This document shows, one piece after another, positions 20,727 to 31,953 of a DNA stretch of 64,000 nucleotides. Under the pieces are notes generated by a model. The model searched no databases. It was not told the DNA's origin and saw only the letters and a program-made list of their open reading frames with translations. Each line of letters opens with the position of its first letter. Position 1 is the stretch's first letter. The DNA comes from Cannabis sativa. Lineage: Eukaryota; Streptophyta; Magnoliopsida; Rosales; Cannabaceae. Both the position numbers and the translations under genes were made by a program. The stretch covers positions 66,422,600 through 66,486,599 of the forward strand of contig NC_083602.1 in the NCBI RefSeq assembly GCF_029168945.1. Direction: 5' to 3'.

Positions 20727-22968
20727 TGTAACACCCTAACTATCTTAGGCGTATTACGTGATTTTTAAACGTACTGTGCAGCTCGTTGCTAATCAACGAG
20801 GTTTATGGAAAAACGTGATTAATTAAAATTTTTCTTTTTCATTAATCTTATAAACCATTTTACAAAAGTCTCGGGATCCCGATTTATAAAAATATTTACA
20901 AACGTTTTAACTGTTTAACTTTTACATCAAAATGAAAGTCGTCTAACGACAGTTACAAAAATCTCAGCCCTGCTGTCCCGAGGATCGTACGCTCCAGGCC
21001 TAACCGCCCCGACATGTACAATCTCATATGCTCGGTCACGGTCCATCAGCTACAGCCTTGCCTTTACCTACACATGAACGTAAACTGTGAGTCGACAGAC
21101 TCAGTAAGAAAAGCATACTAATATCATACATAAAACTGACTGCCGTGTCCAACACGATACTGAGTCCCGCTACTGCCATGTCCAACATGGTACTGAGCAC
21201 TACTGCCATGTCCAACATGGTACTGAGTTTTGAACGTTCAGGGGACGGTACTATTGACAAGTATCCTCCTGATCGGTCGAACCGGTCATACTCCATTCTT
21301 GGTCATACTCCGGCTGTACCGACGGGATAGGTCAATAGCTGAACCACCAACCAAGTGTCGGCTGATCGGTCGAGCCGGTCATACTCATTCTTGGTCATAC
21401 TCCGGCACATGTCTCGACGTGACGGGGTTGGGTGGTTCGAAGCCTAAATACATATCTAATGTAATCTAGCGGGCTTCCTACATGCACGCTAAACATGTAA
21501 TCTACATATGCATACCGTTATACTAATCTTACACGGATTCCGATTTCGGGTGTCTTAGGTCAACTTTGGACCGGAACCGAAGCCGAACGGCGGACATTAC
21601 GGCTCCTAAACCATAAAAATCACAACGCTATAAGTGACACGCTAAATCACTTCCCGGGGACTAAAACTTGAAACTAAAAGTTTCCCTATCGATAAAAAGC
21701 ATGGCAATACCCCTAAAAACCCAAAAACGAGGAAAACTAGGGTTCTGAAAAATCCCCCAACCGGCAGACCGGTTGCCCAACCGGAATTCCGGTTCTGGGA
21801 AATTCTGAACCCCCATCCAGAATGGGATGCTCAACCGGAATTCCGGTTCCTCGCAGGCAGCAAACATAAAATTATATAACTTGACCAATTCAACCCCAAT
21901 TGGTCCCAAACTTTCCAGACCTGTTCTATATGTCCCAAATAACAATTCCAAGGCATCAAACCTACCCAGAAACCACATACACAAAATTTGCCATTGGAGC
22001 TCAAGCTTTGAGTTCCAAACTCAAGCTTGAGCAAAACCACCTAAACATGCAATCCATAAGCTTAATTCTACTTAACTAAGCCTAAAAACATCTCTAAAAC
22101 AAACAGAAACATCCAGCAATTCACAGAAACAAAACATAGCATTTTCCCTCAAAAATCACATATTTTAACATAGAAACTAAAAGCTTTGGACACCCTATCT
22201 AGCATGCTTCAAACAACTCAATTAACATCACATAAACATGCTTTGATCCTCATAAATCAACAACAAAAAGACAGCAGCAACAATCACATAGAAATCCAAC
22301 ATGCATCATCATTTTTTTCAAGAAATTTAAAGAGGAAGGAACTAGGAAGCACATACCACAACAAGGGATCACTAAAGTTGCAATCTAGGGCTTGAATCAC
22401 CACCAAAAATCCCAGCTTTTGAACCCTAAGCCTCAGCCGAAAATGAGAGGAAAAGAGAGAGAGTTTTTCTATTTTGAAATTTCTAACTTTTGACTAAGTG
22501 TTGGAAAATGAGAGAAAAAGGATTTTCATGCATATAATACCATTTTATTAAATCCATTTCAGCCAAAAAGATTATTTAAAAATAAACATTTAATTCATTT
22601 ATTAAATCATATAAGACAAAACACTAATGGGGCAAAAAGACCATTTTGCCCCTCCACCATAAAATCACATAAATCCTACTAAAGGGGTATTTTTGGGACA
22701 TTCTAAATTCCCGGCCATTCCCGACATTCCCAATGTCTAAAACCCGTCCCCAAAATACTAACATACTAAGTTGTGATTTCTACTGAGCCAAACGCCGCGT
22801 TCCAAAATACCGGACACCGGAAATGCGAAATATAAAAGCTACTGATAACATACTCATGCATATCTGAATTCCATAAATATCAATAATAAATTATTTAAAT
22901 AGCTATAAATAATTTCATGATTAACATAAATAACTGCTAATTTCCAAATTAACTAAGCGGGCTTTACA
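20727..22968 (-). repeat. 3' LTR of Tekay-2
   Basis: This LTR is 2242 bp on the minus strand, running from TGTAAAGCCC (ending at 22968) to GGGTGTTACA (at 20727). The hairpin cluster lies at about 21770-22030. The 8-bp stem GACCAATT/AATTGGTC is kept (21883-21906) although its loop differs from Tekay-1. One of the CCGGAATTCCGG palindromes is degraded near 21815. Confidence 0.92.
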
Positions 22969-22969
22969 A

Positions 22970-23734
22970 CTATCCCCCCCTTAAAAGGATTTCGTCCCCG
23001 AAATCTAACCTGAATAACTCTGGAAATTGAGCTCGCATATCTGATTCTAGCTCCCAGGTGGCTTCTTCCACCTTACTGTTTCTCCAGAGAACCTTGACCA
23101 ACGCTATGGTCTTATTCCGAAGGACTTTATCCTTTCTATCCAGGATCTGCACTGGCTGTTCCTCATAAGACATATCTGACTGAAGCTGAAGACTCTCATA
23201 ACTGAGTATATGAGAGGGGTCTGAAACGTATTTTCTCAACATTGAGACATGAAATACGTTGTGCACTGCTGATAAAGCTGGAGGCAATGCTAACCGATAT
23301 GCCACTTGACCTATCTTCTCGAGAATCTCGAAAGGTCCTGTAAATCTAGGGCATAACTTGCCTCTTTTCCCGAAACGTTTAATCCCCTTCATCGGAGATA
23401 CTCGCAAAAACACATGTTCCCCTACTTGGAACTCAATATCCCTGCGTTTCGGATCTGCGTAACTCTTTTGTCTGCTCTGTGAGGCAAGCATTCTAGCTTT
23501 AATCTTCTCTATTGCCTCATTGGTCCGCTGAACTGACTCCGGACCTAGGTATTTCCTCTCCCCTGTCTCATCCCAGTGGATAGGGGATCTACATTTCCTA
23601 CCGTACAACAGTTCATAGGGTGCCATCCCTATCGTACTCTGATAACTGTTGTTGTAAGAAAACTCTATTAACGGTAGGTATTTGCTCCATGAACCCTCAA
23701 AGTCCATAACACAGGCTCTCAGCATATCCTCCAA
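22970..23734 (-). pseudogene. Tekay-2 integrase C-terminus and chromodomain
   Basis: This continues, in the same frame, the pol frame that ends at a TAG at 23768-23770. It holds the end of the integrase core, the FHVSMLRKY motif and a chromodomain ending in [10 protein letters not shown]. It is nearly identical to the Tekay-1 version. Because the catalytic Glu in DGQSER lies just after the stop, translation would lose it and the chromodomain. Confidence 0.9.
22973..22982 (-). other. Polypurine tract of Tekay-2
   Basis: On the minus strand this is AAGGGGGGGA, four bases before the 3' LTR, the same as in Tekay-1. Confidence 0.85.
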
Positions 23735-23767
23735 TATCTGAATTGTCCTTTCGGACTGACCATCTGT

Positions 23768-26086
23768 CTAAGGATGAAATGCTGTACTGAATTTTAGCTT
23801 CGTACCCATTGCCCGTTGCAAACTTTGCCAAAATTTGGAGGTGAATTTCAGATCCCTGTCCGAAACTATAGATTTCGGTACCCCGTGAAGTCTCACTATC
23901 TCCCTAACATATAACTCTGCCAACTGATCCACTGTAAACGTTGTTCTAACCGGCAGAAAATGAGCAGATTTCGTAAATCGATCCACCACTACCCAGATGG
24001 AATCATACATACCCGTGGTCCTAGGTAACCCGACCACAAAATCCATCGTAATATCCTCCCATTTCCATTCTGGTAGGGTTAGAGGCTGCAACAACCCTGC
24101 TGGTCTCTGATGTTCAGCCTTGATCTGCTGACATGTGAGGCATCTCGATACGAATTCTACCAAATTCTTCTTCATACCGTTCCACCAGAAGTACGGTTTC
24201 AAGTCTTGGTACATCTTGGTGGTGCCGGGATGCAGAGAATACGGGGTAGAATGAGCCTCCTCAAAGATCTCATTTCTCAAGTCCACACTGTTCGGGACAC
24301 AAACCCTGGCTTTATACAAAAGCACCCCACTATCTGACACTGAAAAGTCTTTGGCTTGACCAGCCAATACCTCATCTCGGATCTTCACTAACTCCGGATC
24401 TGACATCTGAGCAACCTTTATTCTTTCTAACAGATCAGATTGCAGTGTTAAGTTGTGAAGCTGACCAACCACAAACTCAATGCTGGATCTAACCATATCC
24501 TCAGCTAGCTGGGGTGGGATCTGAACCATGCTAGCTACTTGCCCGGGACCCTTTCTGCTCAGGGCATCGGCCACTACATTGGCTTTCCCGGGATGGTAAA
24601 GGATCTCACAATCATAATCCTTCACTAATTCCAACCAACGCCTTTGTCTCATGTTCAAATCTTTCTGAGTGAAGAAATACTTGAGACTTTTATGGTCGGT
24701 ATAGATCTCGCACTTCTCTCCATACAGGTAATGCCGCCAAATCTTCAGTGCAAAAACCACTGCGGCCAATTCTAAATCATGAGTCGGGTATCGCTGTTCA
24801 TAATCCTTTAACTGACGGGAGGCATAAGCGATAACCCGATCGGCTTGCATCAATACGCACCCCAAACCCTGTTTGGATGCATCACAGTAGACTACGAACT
24901 TCTCCTCGTCCGAAGGCAAAGCTAGCACCGGAGCAGTAATCAACCTCTGTTTCAGCTCCTGAAAGCTAGCTTCGCATTTATCTGACCAGATAAATCGCTG
25001 ATTCTTCTTTGTAAGCTCGGTTAGGGGCATTGAAATTTTGGAGAACCCCTCCACGAACCTACGGTAGTACCCAGCTAATCCCAAGAAGCTTCTGATCTCT
25101 GTCACTGTCTTCGGTCTCGGCCAATCCCTGACGGATTCGATCTTCCCGGGATCCACCTTGATCCCGTCTTCACCCACAATGTGCCCTAGGAAGGACACCT
25201 GAGACAACCAGAACTCACATTTCTTGAACTTGGCGTAGAGTTTATGTTCTCGAAGTCGTTGCAGTACCATCTGAAGATGTAACTCATGCTCCTCTTCTGA
25301 CTGAGAGTACACAAGGATGTCGTCGATAAACACAATCACACAGATATCGAGGAAATCCTTGAATACTCTATTCATCAGGTCCATGAATGCTGCAGGAGCG
25401 TTGGTTAGTCCGAATGACATAACCAGAAACTCGTAGTGTCCATACCTAGTGCGGAAAGCCGTCTTTGGAATGTCCTCCTCTCGGATCCTCAACTGATGAT
25501 AACCCGAACGGAGATCAATCTTAGAAAAGACCGTCTTCCCCTGAAGCTGATCGAACAAGTCATCGATCCTAGGTAATGGGTATTTATTCTTCACCGTCAG
25601 CTTGTTCAACTCTCTGTAGTCGATGCACATCCTCATAGATCCATCCTTCTTCTTGACGAACAAAACTGGGGCTCCCCAGGGTGACACACTGGGCCGAATG
25701 AACCCTATGTCAAGCAACCCTTGGAGCTGAATCTTTAATTCCTTAAGTTCAGCTGGAGCCATCCTATACGGGGCTTTGGAAATCGGATCCACCCCTGGTG
25801 CCAAGTCAATCACGAAGTCAATCTCCCGCTGAGGTGGTAACCCTGGAAGTTCTTCGGGTAAAACGTCCACAAATTCCCGAACCACTCTGATGTCCTCTGG
25901 CCGAATGGTGTCTGGCCGAGTGGTGTCCACCACCACGGCCAGAAACCCTAAGCACCCACCGTGCAATAATTCTCTCGCTGACATAGCCGAGATCACCGGG
26001 ATCCGAGATCCCTGATCCGAACCCACAAACACGAACGGTTCTTCACTTTCCGGTTGGAAGACCCCCATCTTCCTCTTACGATCCAA
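23768..26086 (-). pseudogene. Tekay-2 reverse transcriptase, RNase H, integrase core
   Basis: This 772-residue frame carries the reverse transcriptase ([24 protein letters not shown]), an intact RNase H running through the YTDHKS point where Tekay-1 is shifted, the HHCC zinc-binding region and the first two integrase Asp residues. It ends at TAG 23768-23770, where Tekay-1 has CAG for Gln in HPQTDGQ, so a C-to-T change truncates integrase before its catalytic Glu. At its 5' end the frame is offset by one base from the protease frame. Confidence 0.92.
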
Positions 26087-26510
26087 TGCTCGCCGAATAT
26101 TTAGATAGGAAATCCATTCCTAAAATAATATCGAATTCGACTAAGCTCATCTCTATCAGATCAGCGCTTAACTCTCTACCATCTATCCTGATCGGCATAG
26201 ACCTAATCCACCTATTGGAGATAACCAATTCTCCGCCAGGTAACAGGGTTCCAAACCCTGATTCATATCTATCATAGGGTCTACCCAACTTACTAAAGAC
26301 TCTGGCCGCCACATAAGAGTATGTAGCCCCAGAATCAAACAGCACTGAATAAAGCGAGTTGTTAATAAAAAGCTGACCTGTAACAACCGATGGGCCGGCA
26401 TCCGCATCGGCTGCGTGATCGCGAACACCACAGGCTGGAGTGGGTATCGCCGGAGCTCTCGGTGCCTCTGCGGCGGGCTGGGGACATTCCCTCTTGAAGT
26501 GTCCGGGCAT
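26076..26510 (-). pseudogene. Tekay-2 zinc knuckle and retropepsin
   Basis: The frame begins within the zinc knuckle (MPGHFKREC) and contains the retropepsin site LFDSGATYSYVA and the [10 protein letters not shown] motif of gypsy proteases. It ends at about 26080, where the sequence has one base more than Tekay-1 (ATTGGATCG against ATTGATTG). That extra base shifts it out of the reverse transcriptase frame. Confidence 0.88.
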
Positions 26511-26935
26511 GCCACAATGAAAGCATCCCTGCCCCTTGCACTCACCCCGATGATGCCTCTTGCAACGAGGGCACTCGGGATAGGAGAATCGGGTCTCATT
26601 ACCACCAGGACGACTCCCTCGTTCGGTTCCCCGAACCTCTTGTTCGACTCGAGCCGCCGAAGCGGTGGGTGCCCTCTTCCTCGATCAATGGCCGAACCAC
26701 TACTCCCCCGCTAAAGCCTCGATGCGGGAGGGGTAGGAGCCCCGCCACCAACCGAGTATCTTGACCGAATCGACATGCACCCCATCTGCGCCCTCGGCTC
26801 GCGGTGCCTTCTCCACCATCCGAGCATAGGTGGTGCTTGTCGTCGGTGGTAATCATCGGGTCATGCACGATCTTGGGATTCAACCCGTCCGGATACTTCT
26901 CCTTTCGCCGAAGTCGGTCGGCACAATTCCCGAGG
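26511..26935 (-). pseudogene. Tekay-2 gag linker region, frame-disrupted
   Basis: Between the capsid part and the zinc knuckle the expected gag linker is recognisable piecewise (NPKIVHDPMITTDD, then a Gly/Ser/Arg-rich stretch and the ECKG..CF knuckle lead-in). It switches frames several times. The same segment in Tekay-1 (about 3301-3690) is open apart from its start. Confidence 0.7.
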
Positions 26936-27460
26936 CTAACCTCGCCAATCCCACAACTGAGTAGTATACTCAGTGACGCTCATGTTCTCCCGCTGGGTCA
27001 GGTGAACGAACTCTTTCCTCTTGGCGCTTCTGACCGCCTCATTATAGTATTTCGCGTTGAAGAGTTCTTGAAACCTTTCCCAGGTCATAGTGGTGACATC
27101 GTGAATCTGAGACACCATGTCCCACCATACCAGGGCGTCCTCCTGGAACTGAAATGTGGCGCACACCACTCTGTCGTTACCGGTGACACCCATGAAGTTC
27201 AAGATTCTGGTGATCACCGTCAGCCACTGCTCGGCTTTCGATACATCTGGACCTCCCAGGAATACCGGAGGTGCTTGCTTCCGGAACCGCTCATACAATG
27301 GTTCCAATCTATGGGCCGCCACCACTATCTCGGCACAGGCGGCGGGCGAGGTGCCACGCGGAACTACGGGCACGGGAGCTGCGGGAGCACCCTGCCGTCT
27401 CAACCTACGAATCTCGAGGTCTTGTTCTTCGATCCGGGCTTGCATCTCCGCAAACCGCAA
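26936..27460 (-). pseudogene. Tekay-2 gag, capsid domain
   Basis: This 174-residue frame starts MRFAEMQARIEEQDLEIRR, probably a short coiled coil, and continues through the capsid signature FLGGPDVSKAEQWL, FQEDALVWWD and RFQELFNAKYY. It is more complete at its N-terminal side than the Tekay-1 copy. It loses frame at about 26945, where the sequence departs from Tekay-1. Confidence 0.85.
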
Positions 27461-27651
27461 CTCCCACCCGGGGCTCCACGATCGGGCCGGGGAGCACAGG
27501 CAGCCTGTGGCGGGTCCTCAACACCCCGACCACGAGCCCTGCCTCGGGGACCTCTACCTCGGCCCCTAGCAGGTGGGGGAAACCGAGGTCCCTCTCCCTG
27601 ATTCGACCCCACGGAGTTGCCCCGACTCCTGGTAGTCCGCCTGGCGTCCAT
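27400..27651 (-). pseudogene. Tekay-2 gag, N-terminal part
   Basis: The frame starts MDARRTTRSRGN at 27651, as in Tekay-1, with an RG/P-rich stretch. It is offset from the capsid frame (26936-27460), which overlaps it, so at least one indel lies near 27460-27500. Confidence 0.72.
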
Positions 27652-27917
27652 CTAATTAGAACCTCCTGCGAAACCAAGAGTTGGCATATCAGGTCGTATT
27701 CAAGGCGAGATTACTAATGCCGCTTAATTTGGAAATTAGAAATGAAACATGCGCCTATTCTACTATCAGGCTACTAACATGCTTCCTAACAGGCTTTTCT
27801 TTTTCATAACTGAATAAAATAAACTACTAAAGCAATAAAGGCTTACTGAACCGTAAACCGAGCTAACTGCTGATGATGATTGTACATGTCGTGACGATCT
27901 TCGGAAGACAACCTGGC

Positions 27918-27930
27918 GGCTCTGATACCA
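27918..27930 (-). other. Primer-binding site of Tekay-2
   Basis: On the minus strand this is TGGTATCAGAGCC, a perfect match to the usual plant initiator-Met tRNA primer site, three bases inside the 5' LTR end at 27934. Confidence 0.92.
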
Positions 27931-27933
27931 AAT

Positions 27934-30165
27934 TGTAACACCCTAACTATCTTAGGCGTATTACGTGATTTTTAAACGTACTGTGCAGCTCGTTGCTAAT
28001 CAACGAGGTTTATGGAAAAACGTGATTAATTAAAATTTTGCTTTTTCATTAATCTTATAAACCATTTTACAAAAGTCTCGGGATCCCGATTTATAAAAAT
28101 ATTTACAAACGTTTTAACTGTTTAACTTTTACATCAAAATGAAAGTCGTCTAACGACAGTTACAAAAATCTCAGCCCTGCTGTCCCGAGGATCGTACGCT
28201 CCAGGCCTAACCGCCCCGACATGTACAATCTCATATGCTCGGTCACGGTCCATCGGCTATGACCTTGCCTTTACCTACACATGAACGTAAAGCGTGAGTC
28301 GACGGACTCGGTAAGAAAAGCATACTAATATCATACATAAAGCGGACCGCCGTGTCCAACACGATGCGAGTCCCGCTATCGCCATGTCCAACATGGTGCG
28401 AGCACCTGCCATGTCCAACATGGTGCGAGTTTTGAACGTTCGGGGGACGGTACTATTGACAAGTATCCTCCCGATCGGTCGAACCGGTCATACTCCGCCG
28501 CCGGTCATACTCCGGCTGTACCGACGGGATAGGTCAATAGACCGAACCACCAACCAAGTGTCGGCTGATCGGTCGAACCGGTCATACTCCGCCGTGGTCA
28601 TACTCCGGCTGTCTGCGACGTGACGGGGTTGGGTGGTTCGAAGCCTAAATACATATCTAATGTAATCTAGCAGGCTTCCTACATGCACGCTAAACATGTA
28701 ATCTACATATGCATACTTGTTATACTAATCTTACACGGATTCCGATTTCGGGTGTGCTTAGGTCAACTGACCGGCCGAAGGCGAACGGCGGATTACTGGC
28801 TCCTAAACCATAAAAATCACAACGCTATAAGTGACACGCTAAATCACTTCCCGGGGACTAAAACTTGAAACTAAAAGTTTCCCTATCGATAAAAAGCATG
28901 GCAATACCCCTAAAAACCCAAAAACGAGGAAAACTAGGGTTCTGAAAAATCCCCCAACCCGTGACGGTTGCCCAACCGGAATTCCGGTTCTGGGAAATTC
29001 TGAACCCCCATCCGGAATTCCGGATGCTCAACCGGAATTCCGGTTCCTCGCAGGCAGCAAACATAAAATTATATAACTTGACCAATTCAACCCCAATTGG
29101 TCCCAAACTTTCCAGACCTGTTCTATATGTCCCAAATAACAATTCCAAGGCATCAAACCTACCCAGAAACCACATACACAAAATTTGCCATTGGAGCTCA
29201 AGCTTTGAGTTCCAAACTCAAGCTTGAGCAAAACCACCTAAACATGCAATCCATAAGCTTAATTCTACTTAACTAAGCCTAAAAACATCTCTGAAAACAA
29301 ACAGAAACATCCAGCAATTCACAGAAACAAAACATAGCATTTTCCCTCAAAAATCACATATTTTAACATAGAAACTAAAAGCTTTGGACACCCTATCTAG
29401 CATGCTTCAAACAACTCAATTAACATCACATAAACATGCTTTGATCCTCATAAATCAACAACAAAAAGACAGCAGCAACAATCACATAGAAATCCAACAT
29501 GCATCATCATTTTTTCAAGAAATTTAAAGAGGAAGGAACTAGGAAGCACATACCACAACAAGGGATCACTAAAGTTGCAATCTAGGGCTTGAATCACCAC
29601 CAAAAATCCCAGCTTTTGAACCCTAAGCCTCAGCCGAAAATGAGAGGAAAAGAGAGAGAGTTTTTCTATTTTGAAATTTCTAACTTTTGACTAAGTGTTG
29701 GAAAATGAGAGAAAAAGGATTTTCATGCATATAATACCATTTTATTAAATCCATTTCAGCCAAAAAGATTATTTAAAAATAAACATTTAATTCATTTATT
29801 AAATCATATAAGACAAAACACTAATGGGGCAAAAAGACCATTTTGCCCCTCCACCATAAAATCACATAAATCCTACTAAAGGGGTATTTTTGGGACATTC
29901 TAAATTCCCGGCCATTCCCGACATTCCCAATGTCTAAAACCCGTCCCCAAAATACTAACATACTAAGTTGTGATTTCTACTGAGCCAAACGCCGCGTTCC
30001 AAAATACCGGACACCGGAAATGCGAAATATAAAAGCTACTGATAACATACTCATGCATATCTGAATTCCATAAATATCAATAATAAATTATTTAAATAGC
30101 TATAAATAATTTCATGATTAACATAAATAACTGCTAATTTCCAAATTAACTAAGCGGGCTTTACA
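27934..30165 (-). repeat. 5' LTR of Tekay-2
   Basis: This LTR is 2232 bp and pairs with 20727-22968. It is nearly identical except in the GC-rich minisatellite block at about 28250-28800. There, words such as ACTG in the other copy appear as GC, ATCG or similar. The hairpin cluster is at about 28970-29230. Confidence 0.92.
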
Positions 30166-30170
30166 CCCAC

Positions 30171-31273
30171 TTTATCTTCTTTGGAGGACCCACTGATGGG
30201 CCTTGGATGATGATATGTGCTATACTCGAAATTCGACTGGAGGACACGTGTCAAGATAAAGGGAATGTGAATTGATGCAATAGCTTTTTATGGAATAACT
30301 CATTAATTACGTAAGTATCAGAGTATATTTGTAGTCCGCTGACCGTAAGGTCTTAGACGAGGAATCAAATGTACAAACTGGAACTTAGTATATTAATGAG
30401 AAACCATATGTCACTAAACATGAATAGCGAGACATCAAGGATAGAACACATTGGAAGATGAAAGGGGCACATATCAACCGTGAAAGTCCTTAGCATGCAA
30501 TGAACAAACTAAGTATAAAAGTTGGATCGGAGCGAGGTGACTGTCTCGTTATGGGAAGACTGCATATAACATCTTCCCGTTAGCGTCAGCGAGGCTTATA
30601 ATCTTGGTGAGCCATAATATAGCATTTAAGTGAGCCTCGAAGAATTCTTTGAGAATAAGAACCACGATCAACATCAGACATACATCGTCGACCTCGGAAG
30701 GAAAAATGGCTCCAGCTCGCTATTGGGATCACTGTAACCAAGTTGCTATCGAGACATCTCCACATACAACAATAAAAGATGTGTTTAATACACGATTGTT
30801 TTGATCCAATAAAAGCAGGAAAATCACAGCTATACAATTTTCAAATCATAAACTGCGTCTACAATGCGTGATATGTAATCAAATCTCATGATTTTAGGGA
30901 TAATTGTTGTAAATATATTATAGTCAACTTTATAATTTACAGACCCCTATGTAATTATAAATAGTGGTAGACAAGCTCAAAAAAGGGAGGAAAAATCTCA
31001 TACAAGAGAGGCCCAAAGAAAAAACACAATCAAAAATCTGAATAAGATTGACTCGTGGACTATGCAGAATTTTAACTACAAAACAACGTAAAAAGCCTTG
31101 TGTTCATATATTATTTTTCTATAGCTTTTATTTTTTTTATGTGAAATCATTACTGTGGGGCTCAAATTTAGTTAACAAAAATCTGTGTTAACATTTCGGT
31201 GCTTTCATTGAGAGCCTCTGTGAAAAAGGTGAGAAAAAACCCTCCCTTCTTTTGAAGAAAAACAACCTCCTTC
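30171..31273 (+). promoter_or_regulatory. Probable LTR and leader of a Tat-type gypsy element
   Basis: A TATA-like TATAAATA at 30956-30963 lies about 310 bp upstream of the Tat-like gag start at 31274. The intervening sequence ends in TTAACA and then TTTCGGTGCTTTCATTGAG, a leader typical of plant Tat-group elements. I therefore read this as the U3/R/U5 and leader of the degenerate element that continues at 31274. The left LTR boundary was not found. It may lie left of Tekay-2. Confidence 0.5.
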
Positions 31274-31528
31274 ATGGCTGAAAATTTAGAAAATGTTAAC
31301 ACCCCACATGAGAAAACCAATCATCGTTCTGGGAAAGAGCCCATGGGCTTTAAAAGGACCACTCATTCTAGGAGGGCTCAACCTGAGGGTAGTCCCAGAG
31401 CACGGACCGCACGTTCTCGGAGAACTCGACCCGACGTTGGTCCTAGTACGCGGACAACACACTCGAGGAGAACTCAACGTGGGAATGGTCAGAACCCCGG
31501 GACGAGGGATGAAGAGTTTAATCATTGA
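31274..31528 (+). pseudogene. Tat-like gag, N-terminal fragment
   Basis: An 84-residue frame starts MAENLENVNTPHEK, followed by Arg/Ser-rich repeats (THSRRAQ, TARSRRT, THSRRTQ). After the stop, related charged sequence continues in pieces (RHLRYLLEEAQC, then Glu/Gln-rich) to 31953, where the copia element is inserted. The position just after the leader and the match with the gag pieces beyond 43886 identify it as the gag start. Confidence 0.55.
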
Positions 31529-31953
31529 GGTGCCCAATCTGTGGGAGAAAGAACTTATGAAACAAAAAGCCGTCACTTGAGATATCTCCTGGAAGAGGCA
31601 CAATGTCGAAACACTAGGTTAGAACGTGAGGCAGCCTCGGCCAGGGCGGCATAGGGGACAAATACTCAAAATCAACCTGAGCCTGGAGTGAGAAGACAGG
31701 AAAAGACCTAGGAAGAACAACCCAGGGAAAATGAGACACCCCCTGAAAATCAAGACGAACAGCCAGATGGGAGACAACCGGAAACTGATGAACGAGAAAT
31801 CCCGCATGAAAATGAGGAGGATCTTGGTACTCAACCGGAAGAACGGAGATCACCTTCTAGAAATCACTAATGTTCTTCCCAAACCAATAGAGTGAGGACT
31901 CGTACATACCCTTCTGGGGGAAATACGATAAACCGCTCTTGGGAGGAAGGAAC

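Larger units (their letters stand above)
20727..30165 (-). mobile_element. Tekay-2: full-length Ty3/gypsy chromovirus, antisense
   Basis: This is a second full-length member of the Tekay-1 family, on the minus strand, flanked by CCCAC at 20722-20726 and 30166-30170. Its LTRs are 20727-22968 and 27934-30165. The primer site, gag, protease, reverse transcriptase, RNase H, integrase with chromodomain and polypurine tract are all present. Its LTRs agree closely with each other but differ from those of Tekay-1, so the two are separate insertions of one family, not a duplication. Gag is fragmented. Pol has a one-base shift after the protease and one nonsense codon in integrase. Confidence 0.95.
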
